This document shows positions 10,314 through 18,099 of a stretch of DNA of 32,683 bases, piece by piece. The first letter of the stretch is position 1. Every line of letters begins with the position of its first letter. The position numbers were made by a program, and so were the translations under genes. The stretch covers positions 106,878 to 139,560 of the forward strand of contig NZ_LQZT01000005.1 of NCBI RefSeq assembly GCF_001703635.1. The letters are read 5' to 3'. The DNA is from Parahoeflea olei. GTDB lineage: Bacteria > Pseudomonadota > Alphaproteobacteria > Rhizobiales > Rhizobiaceae. The notes beneath the pieces were generated by a model that saw only the letters and a list, made by a program, of their open reading frames with translations, searched no databases and was not told where the DNA came from.

Positions 10314-11213
10314 TTAGCCAATGCGGCGGAACAACGGGTCGAATTCCACGCGCTCGTCGCGATGCCGTCCTCCGGCCGTGGCGGCCCAATAGGCTCCCGC
10401 GGCGCTGACCAGCAGGGAGGCCGCGATCAGGAAGGCCGAGATGATACCCACGCGGTGCGCGGTCTCCGCCGCCTCCGCGGCTTCGGTCCGGGCCTGGTCG
10501 TAGCTCTCGAGCACCGTGTCGACACGAGCGGTGGCTTGCGCCTCGTCAAGCCCCGTGCGGGCCGCCACCAGCGAGCCGAGATAGGCCCGGTCATCGGCCG
10601 AGACGTCGCCCGATCCCGCATTGGCGAGGATGCGCAGGACTTCGCCGGTGACGGGCGCCCTGTCCTCGGAGGTCGCAGGGGTACCCGGCGCAGGCCGCAG
10701 CAGCGTATCGACGAAATAGCTGTCGCCATCTGCGCTCATGCCGGCAGACGCCGCCTGGCCCACGGCCGTCGCCGCCGCACCGGCCGTGGTGCCGACGGCG
10801 GTGGTCACGGCTCCCAGGCCGCTCGAGGCAATCAGCGCGCCGACGATGATGGCGCCGCCCCAGACGAGAAGCCCGTGGGCGCCGTCGCGCACTTCGACCT
10901 CATGGGCCGTGCTGTCGTAAAAGCGCCGCCGCAGCCGTCCGGTGAGATAGGCGCCGGCCATGAAGCTCGACACCTGAACCCAGATGAACCAGAGGCCGAC
11001 GCCGATGCCCATGCCGACCATGTGGGCGGAGGGGCGGTCGGCGGCCGCCGTGAAGGTGAGGCCGAGCGCCGCACCGAAACTCAACAGCACAACCGAGACG
11101 CCGGAAGCAAGCACGATGCCCCCGATGATGGCCGGCCAGTCGACATAGGAGGAATGGTCTTCGTGATCCGTGGGGGCCGCGGTCACGATCGCGACGTCAT
11201 CGAGCTGTGCCAT
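10314..11213 (-). CDS. Polytopic membrane protein, function unknown
   Basis: A 299-residue inner-membrane protein with about four hydrophobic segments: IIGGIVLASGVSVVLLSFGA near the N-terminus, GMGIGVGLWFIWVQVSSFMA, the alanine/glycine-rich block VWGGAIIVGALIASSGLGAV, and a C-terminal IISAFLIAASLLVSAAGAY. A large hydrophilic loop (about 160-255) rich in D, A and E lies before the last segment. I recognise this as a type of hypothetical membrane protein that occurs in rhizobial genomes but know no function. The ATG follows a GGAG that overlaps the stop codon (TAG) of the upstream 24-codon gene, so the two are probably translated in sequence. A terminator follows. Confidence 0.8.
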   Translation of the reverse strand: MAQLDDVAIVTAAPTDHEDHSSYVDWPAIIGGIVLASGVSVVLLSFGAALGLTFTAAADRPSAHMVGMGIGVGLWFIWVQVSSFMAGAYLTGRLRRRFYDSTAHEVEVRDGAHGLLVWGGAIIVGALIASSGLGAVTTAVGTTAGAAATAVGQAASAGMSADGDSYFVDTLLRPAPGTPATSEDRAPVTGEVLRILANAGSGDVSADDRAYLGSLVAARTGLDEAQATARVDTVLESYDQARTEAAEAAETAHRVGIISAFLIAASLLVSAAGAYWAATAGGRHRDERVEFDPLFRRIG

Positions 11214-11223
11214 GGGGGTGCTC

Positions 11224-11298
11224 CTAGCCGAGACCGAGGAAGGACAGGATGGCCATCACGACCACCACGAGTCCGACGAGATAGATGATACCGTTCAT
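11224..11298 (-). CDS. 24-residue small membrane protein
   Basis: A 24-codon frame starting MNGIIYLVGLVVVVMAILSF, almost entirely one transmembrane helix. It is supported by a good ribosome-binding site (AGGGAA, about 7 nt before the ATG) and by its position: its TAG stop overlaps the GGAG of the next gene at 11213. Very short hydrophobic genes of this kind are routinely missed by gene callers. I have seen similar hydrophobic peptides as unannotated proteins in rhizobia, but that is recollection, not a search result. It probably forms one operon with the 26-residue gene upstream and the 299-residue membrane protein downstream. Confidence 0.7.
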   Translation of the reverse strand: MNGIIYLVGLVVVVMAILSFLGLG

Positions 11299-11348
11299 TG
11301 GTTTGTTCCCTGTGTTGGAGTGACGGGACGCAAGGATCGCGCGCGCCA

Positions 11349-11429
11349 TCAGACCCAGTTGGTGAAGATGGCAAGCAGGATGACGATCCACAGAGGAACA
11401 CCGAGCAGCCAAAGTCCGATCGCACGCAT
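11349..11429 (-). CDS. 26-residue small membrane protein
   Basis: A 26-codon frame starting MRAIGLWLLGVPLWIVILLA and ending ...FTNWV, a single amphipathic-to-hydrophobic helix. AAAGGAC lies about 7 nt before the ATG, and the frame ends in TGA at 11349. It precedes the 24-residue membrane gene on the same strand by 50 bp. The repeated occurrence of two well-spaced ribosome-binding sites in front of tiny hydrophobic frames argues against chance. Function unknown. Confidence 0.65.
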   Translation of the reverse strand: MRAIGLWLLGVPLWIVILLAIFTNWV

Positions 11430-11799
11430 GGACAAGTCCTTTCGTCAGTTGATTGGCCGGGCTCTCCCGGCAGGCGAGGGCTAAACGCCGCTTCGATCGG
11501 AAAGGTTCCCGAAGGCCGCCACGCAATCGACCGCACGGCCAAGGAGGTCGGGGGAAAACACCGGCAAACTGGGCTTGGCCACGGTCCGGCCGAGGCGCGC
11601 GACATGCGCCAACGCACCCGCGGCAGCACTGGCGCGGGCGTCACGATAAAGCAGATGGAACTGGAGCGGCAGCGTCGGCCGCAGGCCTTGCGCGGCGGCG
11701 GGAGGCACCCGCCTCGCCGCGTGGTTTGTCAGCGGCCGGATCGGGCGGCGTGCAAGCGGCCCGGACGGCGGGTCCGGGGCCGGTTTGAGCGGAAAAAGC
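11430..11799. other. 370-bp stretch without a convincing gene
   Basis: This gap between the small membrane gene and the DUF442 gene should contain the promoter of the small-membrane-protein operon. A minus-strand frame with a GTG start (11481-11708, 75 codons, containing LPLQFHLLYRDARA) is open, but it lacks a clear ribosome-binding site and I do not recognise it. No other signal was seen. Confidence 0.5.
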
Positions 11800-12138
11800 T
11801 CAGCCGCGCATATGCGCGGTGTGCTGGTAGATCGCGGTCGAGCGCGCGCCCGAACGGCAATAGCCGAGCATCGGCGTCGGCATTTCCTCGATCGCGTCCA
11901 CCATGTGGCGCACGGCTTCGGCAGTCACGCCCATCGGCCCCACCGGGATGTGCCGGGTTTCGAGGCCGAGCGCGGCCGCGGCCTTGCTGATGCTCGCGAA
12001 GCTCGGCTGGTCGGCGGCCTCGTCATCCGGGCGATGGCACACGATCGACCGGAACCCGGCGGCCTTGATCGCAGCCAGATCGTCGAGCGAAATCTGTCCC
12101 GTTACGGAGTAGGTCGGCGTGATCGGGCGAAGGTCCAT
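11800..12138 (-). CDS. TIGR01244/DUF442 rhodanese-like sulfurtransferase or phosphatase
   Basis: A 112-residue protein starting MDLRPITPTYSVTGQISLDD, followed by the family patterns AGFRSIVCHRPDDE and HIPVGPMGVT, and the active-site loop YCRSGARST. The loop is Cys-X4-Arg, as in rhodaneses, within a dual-specificity-phosphatase-like fold. This family (beta-lactamase-hydrolase-like N-terminal domain) has been linked to sulfide and persulfide metabolism. I chose the ATG at 12138 because it gives the standard family N-terminus and has AAGG about 11 nt upstream. A TTG at 12171 would add 11 residues and overlap the stop of the Bfd-like gene. It is co-directional with and immediately downstream of that gene. 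Confidence 0.85.
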   Translation of the reverse strand: MDLRPITPTYSVTGQISLDDLAAIKAAGFRSIVCHRPDDEAADQPSFASISKAAAALGLETRHIPVGPMGVTAEAVRHMVDAIEEMPTPMLGYCRSGARSTAIYQHTAHMRG

Positions 12139-12167
12139 GGTGTCGTCTGCCTTGAATGAAGCGGCGC

Positions 12168-12479
12168 TCAAACCTGCCGGGCGCGCCGTGACCGGGTATC
12201 CACACCTGATTTAGGCAATGGCCGCGGCGCCGTCAATCCGGCCCGGTCCGCCGCCGGGGCCCTGCCGCCCGCTGCTGCGCGCGACGGCTGCATCCGCGCC
12301 GTGACCTCGGCGATGAGCGCCACCACGTCGGGAAAACAGCCGCAGCAGCGCCCGCGCCGCCCCATGGCATGATAGACCGTCGACGGCACGATCAGGCGCC
12401 AGGGATCCTCGGCAAGCAGGCGCTCCACCGCCGCCTCGATCTCGGCTGTCGACAGGAGGTTGCACTGGCAGACGATCAT
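12168..12479 (-). CDS. bfd: Bacterioferritin-associated ferredoxin-like [2Fe-2S] protein
   Basis: A 103-residue protein. The N-terminal about 65 residues match Bfd: MIVCQCNLLS with Cys4 and Cys6, and a second pair in GRCCGCFPDVV (Cys45 and Cys48, Cys46 between). In Bfd this four-cysteine motif binds a [2Fe-2S] cluster that delivers electrons to bacterioferritin to release stored iron. The C-terminal about 35 residues (APAADRAGLTAPRPLPKSGV and on) are a low-complexity basic tail absent from E. coli Bfd (64 residues). No bacterioferritin gene is in the window. It is divergent from an iron ABC permease, supporting a role in iron handling. The gene symbol is by family; the partner is unproven. 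Confidence 0.85.
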   Translation of the reverse strand: MIVCQCNLLSTAEIEAAVERLLAEDPWRLIVPSTVYHAMGRRGRCCGCFPDVVALIAEVTARMQPSRAAAGGRAPAADRAGLTAPRPLPKSGVDTRSRRARQV

Positions 12480-12523
12480 GCTTCCTTCCTCGGACGCGCG
12501 AGCCGGTTGACGCTAAAACCTGT

Positions 12524-12543
12524 ATGAATTACTCCACAATCAT
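12524..12543. promoter_or_regulatory. Imperfect palindrome in the bfd/iron-permease divergent promoter region
   Basis: ATGA and TCAT flank 12 nt (ATGAattactccacaaTCAT) in the only AT-rich patch of the 178-bp divergent gap. It resembles the RirA-type boxes elsewhere in the window but the spacing is TGA-N12-TCA rather than N9, so it is at most a degenerate site. Confidence 0.25.
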
Positions 12544-12657
12544 TGACCCAGGCGGGCGCGCTGTCAAACCCCGAAAACCGGATCCGGATATCGGGGACCA
12601 CGCGCAGGCCGGACGCATGCGGACGCCCCTCTCCGGGAAGGGCGCCAGAGCCAAGGA

Positions 12658-14340
12658 ATGAGACGGACAGTGGGCGAACGCGCACTCAAGATTGCCGCCT
12701 GGATCGTGTCGCTTCTGTGCCTGGCGCCAATCGTGGCCGTGGGGTTTGCGGCGGCATCAGGCACGTTCGACACCTGGAATTCGCTGATGGCCACGGTGCT
12801 GCCGCGCTACGCCTGGACCACGGTGGAACTGGTGGTGCTGGTGGGCATCGGCACCGGCGTGGTCGGCACCGGAACCGCCTGGCTGGTGACCACCTGTGCC
12901 TTCCCGTTCCGGCGCACCTTCGAGATCGTCCTGGCGCTGCCGCTCGCCTTCCCCGCCTATGTGCTGGCCTATGCCTATACCGACCTGCTCGACCATCCCG
13001 GTGCGGTGCAGACCTGGCTGCGCGGCATCACCGGCTGGGGCCCGAAGGACTACTGGTTCCCGGAAATCCGTTCGCTCGGCGGCGCGGCGGCGATGCTCAT
13101 CTTCGTGCTCTACCCTTATGTCTACCTGCTCGCCCGCGCGGCCTTTCTCAAGCAGTCGCCGACGGCCTATTTCGCCGCGCGCACGCTCGGGCACACGCCA
13201 TGGTCGGCCTTCTGGCGGGTGAGCCTGCCGATGGCGCGCCCGGCAATCGCCGGCGGCGTGCTGCTGGCACTGATGGAAACCATCGCCGATTTCGGAACGG
13301 TCGCGCATTTCGGCGTGCAGACATTCGCAACCGGTATCTATTCGGCGTGGTTTTCCATGGGCGACCGCATGGCGGCCTCGCAACTCGCGCTCTGCCTGCT
13401 GGTCGTGGCGCTCAGTTTCGCGCTGCTCGAACGCGCCCAGCGCGGTGCCGCCAAGCGCTTTCCCGCGGGCTCGCGGCTCGAAACCATGCCGCGCCACCAG
13501 TTGCGGGGCGTAAGCGCCATCCTGGCCTTTGCCGCCTGCGCGCTGCCGGTGGCGGTGGGTTTTGCCATTCCGCTCGCGGTGCTGTCGCGCATGGCGATCG
13601 GCGTCGGCGCCTCGCCGTTTTCGCCGCGCTATCTCGGCTATGTCCAGAATTCACTGACGCTCGCCGCGATCACGGCGCTCGTCACCGTCGCCTGCGCCAT
13701 CGTCATCGGCTTTTGCGCCCGCATCGCCCCAAGCCTGGCCGCGCGCTTTTCCGCAGCCGCAGCCGGCATCGGTTATGCGGTGCCCGGCGGGGTGATCGCG
13801 GTCGGCCTGCTGGTGCCCTTCGCCGCGCTCGACAATGCGGTCGACGCCTGGGCGCGCACCCATCTCGGCTTTGCGACCGGCCTGTTCTTCACCGGTTCGA
13901 TCGGGCTTCTGGTGGTGGCCTACATGGTGCGTTTCATCGCCGCCGCGCTCGGCGCCTTCGACACCGGCATTTCCGGCATCAAGCCCAATATCGACGCCGC
14001 CGCCCGCACGCTCGGCCGCACCTCGGGCCGCATGCTGATCGAGGTGCATCTGCCCTTGCTCAGGACCAGCCTGCTGACCGCGCTGCTGATCGTCTTCGTC
14101 GACGTGATGAAGGAGCTGCCGGCGACGCTGATCATGCGCCCCTTCAACTACGACACGCTCGCCGTCCAGGCTTATCGGCTCGCCTCCGACGAGCGCCTGC
14201 AGCAGGCGGCCCTGCCCTCGCTGATGATCGTCGGCTTCGGGCTCCTGCCGGTGGTCCTGCTCTGCCACACCATCGGCAAGTCCGGCCGCCCGCACAAGGT
14301 GGTCAAGCCCAAGGTCGATGCGCTGGTGCCGGCGGCCTGA
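12658..14340 (+). CDS. fbpB: Ferric-iron ABC transporter permease, fused double-domain (FbpB type)
   Basis: A 560-residue inner-membrane protein made of two fused binding-protein-dependent permease domains with about twelve hydrophobic segments. Each half has an EAA-type cytoplasmic loop that docks on the ATPase: AARTLGHTPWSAFWRVSLP in the first half and AARTLGRTSGRMLIEVHLPL in the second. LALPLAFPAYVLAYAYTDLL is typical of the FbpB/SfuB ferric-iron permeases. No fbpC ATPase adjoins it, and a candidate binding protein (18148-19179) lies 4 kb away on the other strand. The start is uncertain: AAGGA abuts the ATG at 12658, whereas the GTG at 12670 has it at a more usual distance. It is divergent from the Bfd-like gene. 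Confidence 0.88.
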   Translation: MRRTVGERALKIAAWIVSLLCLAPIVAVGFAAASGTFDTWNSLMATVLPRYAWTTVELVVLVGIGTGVVGTGTAWLVTTCAFPFRRTFEIVLALPLAFPAYVLAYAYTDLLDHPGAVQTWLRGITGWGPKDYWFPEIRSLGGAAAMLIFVLYPYVYLLARAAFLKQSPTAYFAARTLGHTPWSAFWRVSLPMARPAIAGGVLLALMETIADFGTVAHFGVQTFATGIYSAWFSMGDRMAASQLALCLLVVALSFALLERAQRGAAKRFPAGSRLETMPRHQLRGVSAILAFAACALPVAVGFAIPLAVLSRMAIGVGASPFSPRYLGYVQNSLTLAAITALVTVACAIVIGFCARIAPSLAARFSAAAAGIGYAVPGGVIAVGLLVPFAALDNAVDAWARTHLGFATGLFFTGSIGLLVVAYMVRFIAAALGAFDTGISGIKPNIDAAARTLGRTSGRMLIEVHLPLLRTSLLTALLIVFVDVMKELPATLIMRPFNYDTLAVQAYRLASDERLQQAALPSLMIVGFGLLPVVLLCHTIGKSGRPHKVVKPKVDALVPAA

Positions 14341-14540
14341 GACCAGCCTCTCCTTCAGATTTCTCGCCTCTATCCCCCGGTCAGGTGATTGCACGGCCAC
14401 GGCCCGGACGGCTTACTGCTGCCCGGATCACAAACGCGCGTGATCGTTGAAGGCTCGGGACAGGCGCATGTCTTGCCTCCACACGGCGGCAGGGGACATT
14501 CCGCGCGACACGGCAGGGCACGGACCACAGGGGGATGCGG

Positions 14541-15239
14541 ATGAAACTGAAGACAACGGGCCTGATCGGCCTCCTCACGGTGCTGTCGGCCTGCCAGACG
14601 CCGAACCCGGCAGCAATATCCGCCGCGCCCCCTGCCCCGTCCGCAGCCGCCGCGGCGGCCGCGCCGGCCTCTGCCGTCACTGCCTTCGCCGCGACGCCCG
14701 CGAACCCGGCGATGTGCGCCATCGCCCTGGCCAGCGGACCGCCGCCGAAGCCGGCCAAGGGGGCGGACTTCGCCAAGAATGCGGTCGGCAAGAACCTGGT
14801 CCGCAATGTCGGGCGCAACGTGCTCGGCAACATGATCGGCGGTGGCATGCTGGGCGCGACCGTGGCAAGCCAGGTGGTTCGCACCGAGCAGGATCTGGCC
14901 GGCAAATGGATGGTGACCGACGGATCCTCGAACTGCGGTTGCGAGATCCAGATCCGCACCGGCGCCGGTGTCATCGCCCAGGGTTTCGGCCGGACCAGCG
15001 GCTACCGGCTCAAGGATGCCAAAGGCGGAAACATCAACAACATGTCCTGCTCCAATCCGCATCTTGCGAACGCGGCGCGGTTCGCGCTGGGATACAGTTT
15101 CACGGGCTATGACGCGACGCTGGCGATCGAAGCCGGCGATGGCCGGCCGGTCGCCGAAATGAAGCGTGACGGCATCAATTATTTCTCGGGAACACTGGCG
15201 GACGGAACCCCGGTCACCATGTGGCGCCGCGCCGGCTGA
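14541..15239 (+). CDS. Lipoprotein with Omp19/AprI-Inh protease-inhibitor-like domain
   Basis: A 232-residue lipoprotein. The signal peptide MKLKTTGLIGLLTVLSAC ends in a lipobox (LSAC) that makes Cys18 the lipidated residue. A proline/alanine-rich spacer (about 20-60) and a glycine-rich stretch (RNVLGNMIGGGMLGATVAS, about 95-115) follow. The C-terminal about 110 residues, from DLAGKWMVTDGSS through CGCEIQI, YRLKDA, NMSCSN, GYDATLAI to GTLADGTPVTMWRR, have the alternating pattern of the Inh/Omp19 eight-stranded barrel. In Brucella, Omp19 inhibits host proteases; here the role is inferred. I chose the ATG at 14541 because GGGGGA lies about 6 nt upstream; the ATG at 14535 is in frame. Confidence 0.75.
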   Translation: MKLKTTGLIGLLTVLSACQTPNPAAISAAPPAPSAAAAAAAPASAVTAFAATPANPAMCAIALASGPPPKPAKGADFAKNAVGKNLVRNVGRNVLGNMIGGGMLGATVASQVVRTEQDLAGKWMVTDGSSNCGCEIQIRTGAGVIAQGFGRTSGYRLKDAKGGNINNMSCSNPHLANAARFALGYSFTGYDATLAIEAGDGRPVAEMKRDGINYFSGTLADGTPVTMWRRAG

Positions 15240-15292
15240 GCGCCGGCAGCGGCCACCACCGCTTTCGTGCTCCGTTGCCAGGAGACACGACC

Positions 15293-15332
15293 GGCGTGCC
15301 GCGTCCGATCGGGTCCCTGGATGCGGCACGCC
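15293..15332. terminator. Probable bidirectional terminator between convergent genes
   Basis: A perfect 10-bp inverted repeat (GGCGTGCCGC at 15293-15302, GCGGCACGCC at 15323-15332) with a 20-nt loop, in the gap between the convergent lipoprotein and PPOX genes. Only a weak pyrimidine run (TTCTCTC) follows on the plus strand. Confidence 0.5.
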
Positions 15333-15375
15333 TTCTCTCGGGCGCAGGCCTGATCCCGTTTTTCAGGTGCAGGAC

Positions 15376-15411
15376 TGGGGGCGTTTCTGGGGGCGCTTCT
15401 GGGGGCGCGAC
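15376..15411. repeat. Three tandem copies of a 12-bp unit
   Basis: TGGGGGCGTTTC (15376-15387), TGGGGGCGCTTC (15388-15399) and TGGGGGCGCGAC (15400-15411) follow each other directly just outside the 3' end of the PPOX gene. The first two differ at one position, the third is degraded at its end. No convincing gene covers them. Confidence 0.75.
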
Positions 15412-15416
15412 CGTCT

Positions 15417-16067
15417 CTAGTAAAGCGTCCGCCTGTAGTCCTCTTCCAGGTTCGCGTCGAGCTTGCGCATTTCCTCGGCATCGTCGGGGGCGCCGGTGGT
15501 CTGGTCGAGCACGATGTTGATCAGCGAAGGCATCTCCGAGCGGTCCTGAAGATGGGCCGGGTCCCACAGATGCGACCGGCGGAAGGCCTTGGCGCAGTGC
15601 ATGAACACTTCCGTGACCGTGACCACGATCGCGATCCTCGGCGCGCGCCCGCCGACACTCATGCTCTCGAGCAACTGCGGATCGGTGACGAGCGTCGCCC
15701 GGCCGTTGATCCGCAGCGTGTCGTCATAGCCCGGCACGATGAACAACAGGCCGACGGCGGGATTGGCGATGATGTTGCTCAGGCTGTCGAGCCGGTTGTT
15801 GCCGGGCCGGTCGGGGATCGCCAAGGTGCGGTCGTCGAGGATCTGCACGAAACCCTTCTGGTCGCCGCGCGGGCTGACATCGGCGCGGCCGTTCATGTCC
15901 TGCGTGCCAAGGCACAGGAACGGCGCGCGGGAGATGAAATCCCGGGCATGGCGGTCGAGCGAGCGGATCACCTTCTGGGAGGCCAGGTCATGCGTCGGGC
16001 CGAACAACTCCCGGAGTGCGACCTCATCGCTGATCGTGAAAGCCGGATCGAATTTCGTGTCGGACAT
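15417..16067 (-). CDS. PPOX-class FMN-dependent flavoprotein (pyridoxamine 5'-phosphate oxidase-like)
   Basis: A 216-residue protein of the split-barrel FMN-binding superfamily, resembling the MSMEG_1061 subgroup. Visible motifs are HARDFISRAPFLCLGTQDMN, GRADVSPRGDQKGFVQILDD, LAIPDRPGNNRLDSLSNI and VGLLFIVPGYDDTLRINGRA, which form the FMN-binding strands. The C-terminal HCAKAFRRSHLWDPAHL segment is typical of the subgroup. Members are thought to reduce or oxidise small molecules, or to protect pyridoxal-type cofactors; the substrate is unknown. GAGGGAGAGGAC directly upstream of the ATG is a strong ribosome-binding site. It is convergent with the lipoprotein gene and co-directional with the LuxR-hydrolase gene upstream. 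Confidence 0.9.
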   Translation of the reverse strand: MSDTKFDPAFTISDEVALRELFGPTHDLASQKVIRSLDRHARDFISRAPFLCLGTQDMNGRADVSPRGDQKGFVQILDDRTLAIPDRPGNNRLDSLSNIIANPAVGLLFIVPGYDDTLRINGRATLVTDPQLLESMSVGGRAPRIAIVVTVTEVFMHCAKAFRRSHLWDPAHLQDRSEMPSLINIVLDQTTGAPDDAEEMRKLDANLEEDYRRTLY

Positions 16068-16176
16068 GTCCTCTCCCTCGGATTGCCGGGATCTTCCCGT
16101 CGCGCCGCTCCAGACCGGCGCATTTCGATCCCGGAGTGGTAGCGCGTCGCCGCCTGCGGGTAAATGCCGGCGGGCG

Positions 16177-17916
16177 TCAAGAGGAGGCCGCCTCGGCGAT
16201 CACGCGGTGAAAAATCTCGCTGTGCGACAGATGCATGGTGTTGCCGCCGTCTTCGACGATCTCCACCGGGGCACCGCCATGGGCGGCGGCAAATTCTTCG
16301 ACGAAATCCGGCCGGATGATCGGATCGCAACCGCCATGCAGCCACCGTACCGGACAGCGAAGCCCGGCATAATCCGCCTCCCAGTCGGCCATCGCTGCCT
16401 TGCCGTCATGGATCAGCGCCTTCGCCCCCTGCTCGATCATGTGCAGGATCCCCGCCTCGCAGATCGGATAGATGCGCGGGTCCTCGAGATGGGCGAGATC
16501 GGTCGGCGAATTGGAGAACAGGTTCTGGGCATAGGGCTTGAGGCCCTTGCGCAGCCAGGTAACGATGCCGATATGGATCATGGTTTCGAGGATGCGCGGC
16601 GTGTATTTCACGCCCAGCGCCGCAATCCGCGTCTGCATGCCCATATGGGCGATGTGCTTTTCCTCGTCGATCGGCACCCCGGCGCTGACCATCACCATGT
16701 TCTTGGCCTGGCTGCCAAGGGCTGCGGCAATCCGGCAGGCATGGCTGACGCCACCCTGGTGGGCCACCACCGTCACCGGCTCGCCGGTCAGTTCGGCCAC
16801 CAGCAGCCGCGCATCCTCGACGACGGTGCGGTCGAAGTCCTTCCAGTCGCGCGGCGGGTCGGTCCGCCCGAAGCTCGGCCGAGACGGCGCGATCACGCGG
16901 ATGCCGTCCTTGCGGAACCGCTCGATCATGTCGGCGGGGAAGAACGGCCCCTGCACCAGCCCGTGCACGAACAGCACAGGCTTGCCTGCCGGATCGCCAA
17001 ACAGGCCATAGCTCACCTTGCGCCCGTCGGCCCGGGTGAAAATGCGGTCCGGCCGCGCGATCGCCGGGCCGGTTGCGGCACGCCCCTGCGGGAGGCTGCT
17101 TCCGTCATCGGCGATCAGGCCATAGGTGGTGGCGAGCACCAGCAGATCCGTGATCCTGCGGCAACCCGATTTGCGCAGGATCGCCTTCGACTGGCTCTTG
17201 ATGGTCTCGACGCTGCGGCAGCGGTCCTCGGCGATCTCGGTCTGGGACTTGCCGTTGAGCAGGGCCGCAAGCACATCCGTCTCCGACGCCGACAGGTCGA
17301 ACATAGAGCGGCAGAAGGCCAGCGCCTGCGCGCTCCACTGGAAATGCACGATCGAGACCGCGAGCCCGCGGGTCTCGCCGCCGGTGGAATACTGCGCACT
17401 CACCCACCGGCCGCATTTCGCCAGATGCGCCGCGTCATCCTGGCGCCGCTTGACCAGGCGGATGTCGGTGGTGAAGCCCTCCTGCCCCACCGCCTGCCTG
17501 GCCATCTGCATCAGGTCCGTGCGCGAGGCCGGATCGAGATTGAGCTTGCGGATATGGACCGGGAAGTCGTGGCCGAAGAACTCCCGCGCATTGGGATTGC
17601 CCTCGACCTCGCCCGTCGCCGGATCGATGAGCAGCGTGCTCAGCGCCGGGCTGGCGATGTTGCCCGGATGCGCCCGGTTTTCGAGTTCGCGCTCGTTGAG
17701 CAGCCGCTCGATCCGGTCGAGGTGGCTGGTGATCATCCGGTTGTTGTCGTAGTCCCCGGCTTCAAGCGCATGCGGCGCCGCCGCGTCGGCCCGCGTGAAA
17801 TAGAATTCATGCGCAGCGCGCATCAGATCGTCGAAGCTGTCGGGCCTGAAAGGGGCGTCATAGGCCTTGTCGAGCAGGTTCAACAACCGGTCCGAATGCG
17901 AAAGCATGTCCTGCAT
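16177..17916 (-). CDS. LuxR-type HTH regulator fused to an alpha/beta-hydrolase domain
   Basis: A 579-residue fusion. Residues 1-200 form an N-terminal region without a recognised domain (possibly PAS-like: STLLIDPATGEVEGNPNARE). Residues 207-262 are a LuxR/GerE-type helix-turn-helix: LSASETDVLAALLNGKSQTE, then SVETIKSQSKAILRKSGC. Residues 300-579 are an alpha/beta-hydrolase fold: PVLFVHGLVQGPFF oxyanion strand, VIAPSRPSFGRTDPP, acid Asp531 (HGGCDPI) and catalytic-type His562 (GGNTMHLSH). The nucleophile elbow reads VVAHQGGVSHA, where GHSxG is expected, so Gln387 stands in place of serine. This suggests a ligand-binding rather than hydrolytic domain. I chose the ATG at 17916; the frame is open to 18135 but that part overlaps the fbpA terminator. 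Confidence 0.85.
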   Translation of the reverse strand: MQDMLSHSDRLLNLLDKAYDAPFRPDSFDDLMRAAHEFYFTRADAAAPHALEAGDYDNNRMITSHLDRIERLLNERELENRAHPGNIASPALSTLLIDPATGEVEGNPNAREFFGHDFPVHIRKLNLDPASRTDLMQMARQAVGQEGFTTDIRLVKRRQDDAAHLAKCGRWVSAQYSTGGETRGLAVSIVHFQWSAQALAFCRSMFDLSASETDVLAALLNGKSQTEIAEDRCRSVETIKSQSKAILRKSGCRRITDLLVLATTYGLIADDGSSLPQGRAATGPAIARPDRIFTRADGRKVSYGLFGDPAGKPVLFVHGLVQGPFFPADMIERFRKDGIRVIAPSRPSFGRTDPPRDWKDFDRTVVEDARLLVAELTGEPVTVVAHQGGVSHACRIAAALGSQAKNMVMVSAGVPIDEEKHIAHMGMQTRIAALGVKYTPRILETMIHIGIVTWLRKGLKPYAQNLFSNSPTDLAHLEDPRIYPICEAGILHMIEQGAKALIHDGKAAMADWEADYAGLRCPVRWLHGGCDPIIRPDFVEEFAAAHGGAPVEIVEDGGNTMHLSHSEIFHRVIAEAASS

Positions 17917-18060
17917 GATGAAGGAAGATCCCCGCCCTTCCGGTTCCCCGAAACAGTCTCCCCACCTTTCTGGCCCGATGCGGGGCGGTTTGGCAACGGC
18001 GATTTTCGGGTTCGGGCGAAGTCGGGCCTTCGCGGCGCGGTGAGCGGGACCCAAAACGCG

Positions 18061-18092
18061 AAAAGGCCCGGACGCCAAATGTCCGGACCTTT
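18061..18092 (-). terminator. Rho-independent terminator of fbpA
   Basis: On the minus strand AAAGGTCCGGAC, a 7-nt loop and GTCCGGGCCTTTT form a 12-bp stem with one mismatch or G-U pair, ending in a short U-run. It lies about 55 nt after the fbpA stop. Confidence 0.8.
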
Positions 18093-18099
18093 CCGTGCG

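Noticed and set aside
11481..11708. A minus-strand 75-codon frame with LysR-tail-like LPLQFHLLYRD
   Set aside because: No ribosome-binding site at its GTG, no upstream domain, and the resemblance is limited to a few residues.
12543..14450. A 635-codon plus-strand frame overlapping the iron permease
   Set aside because: It is a shifted reading of the permease gene, arginine-rich and without the membrane segments the true frame shows.
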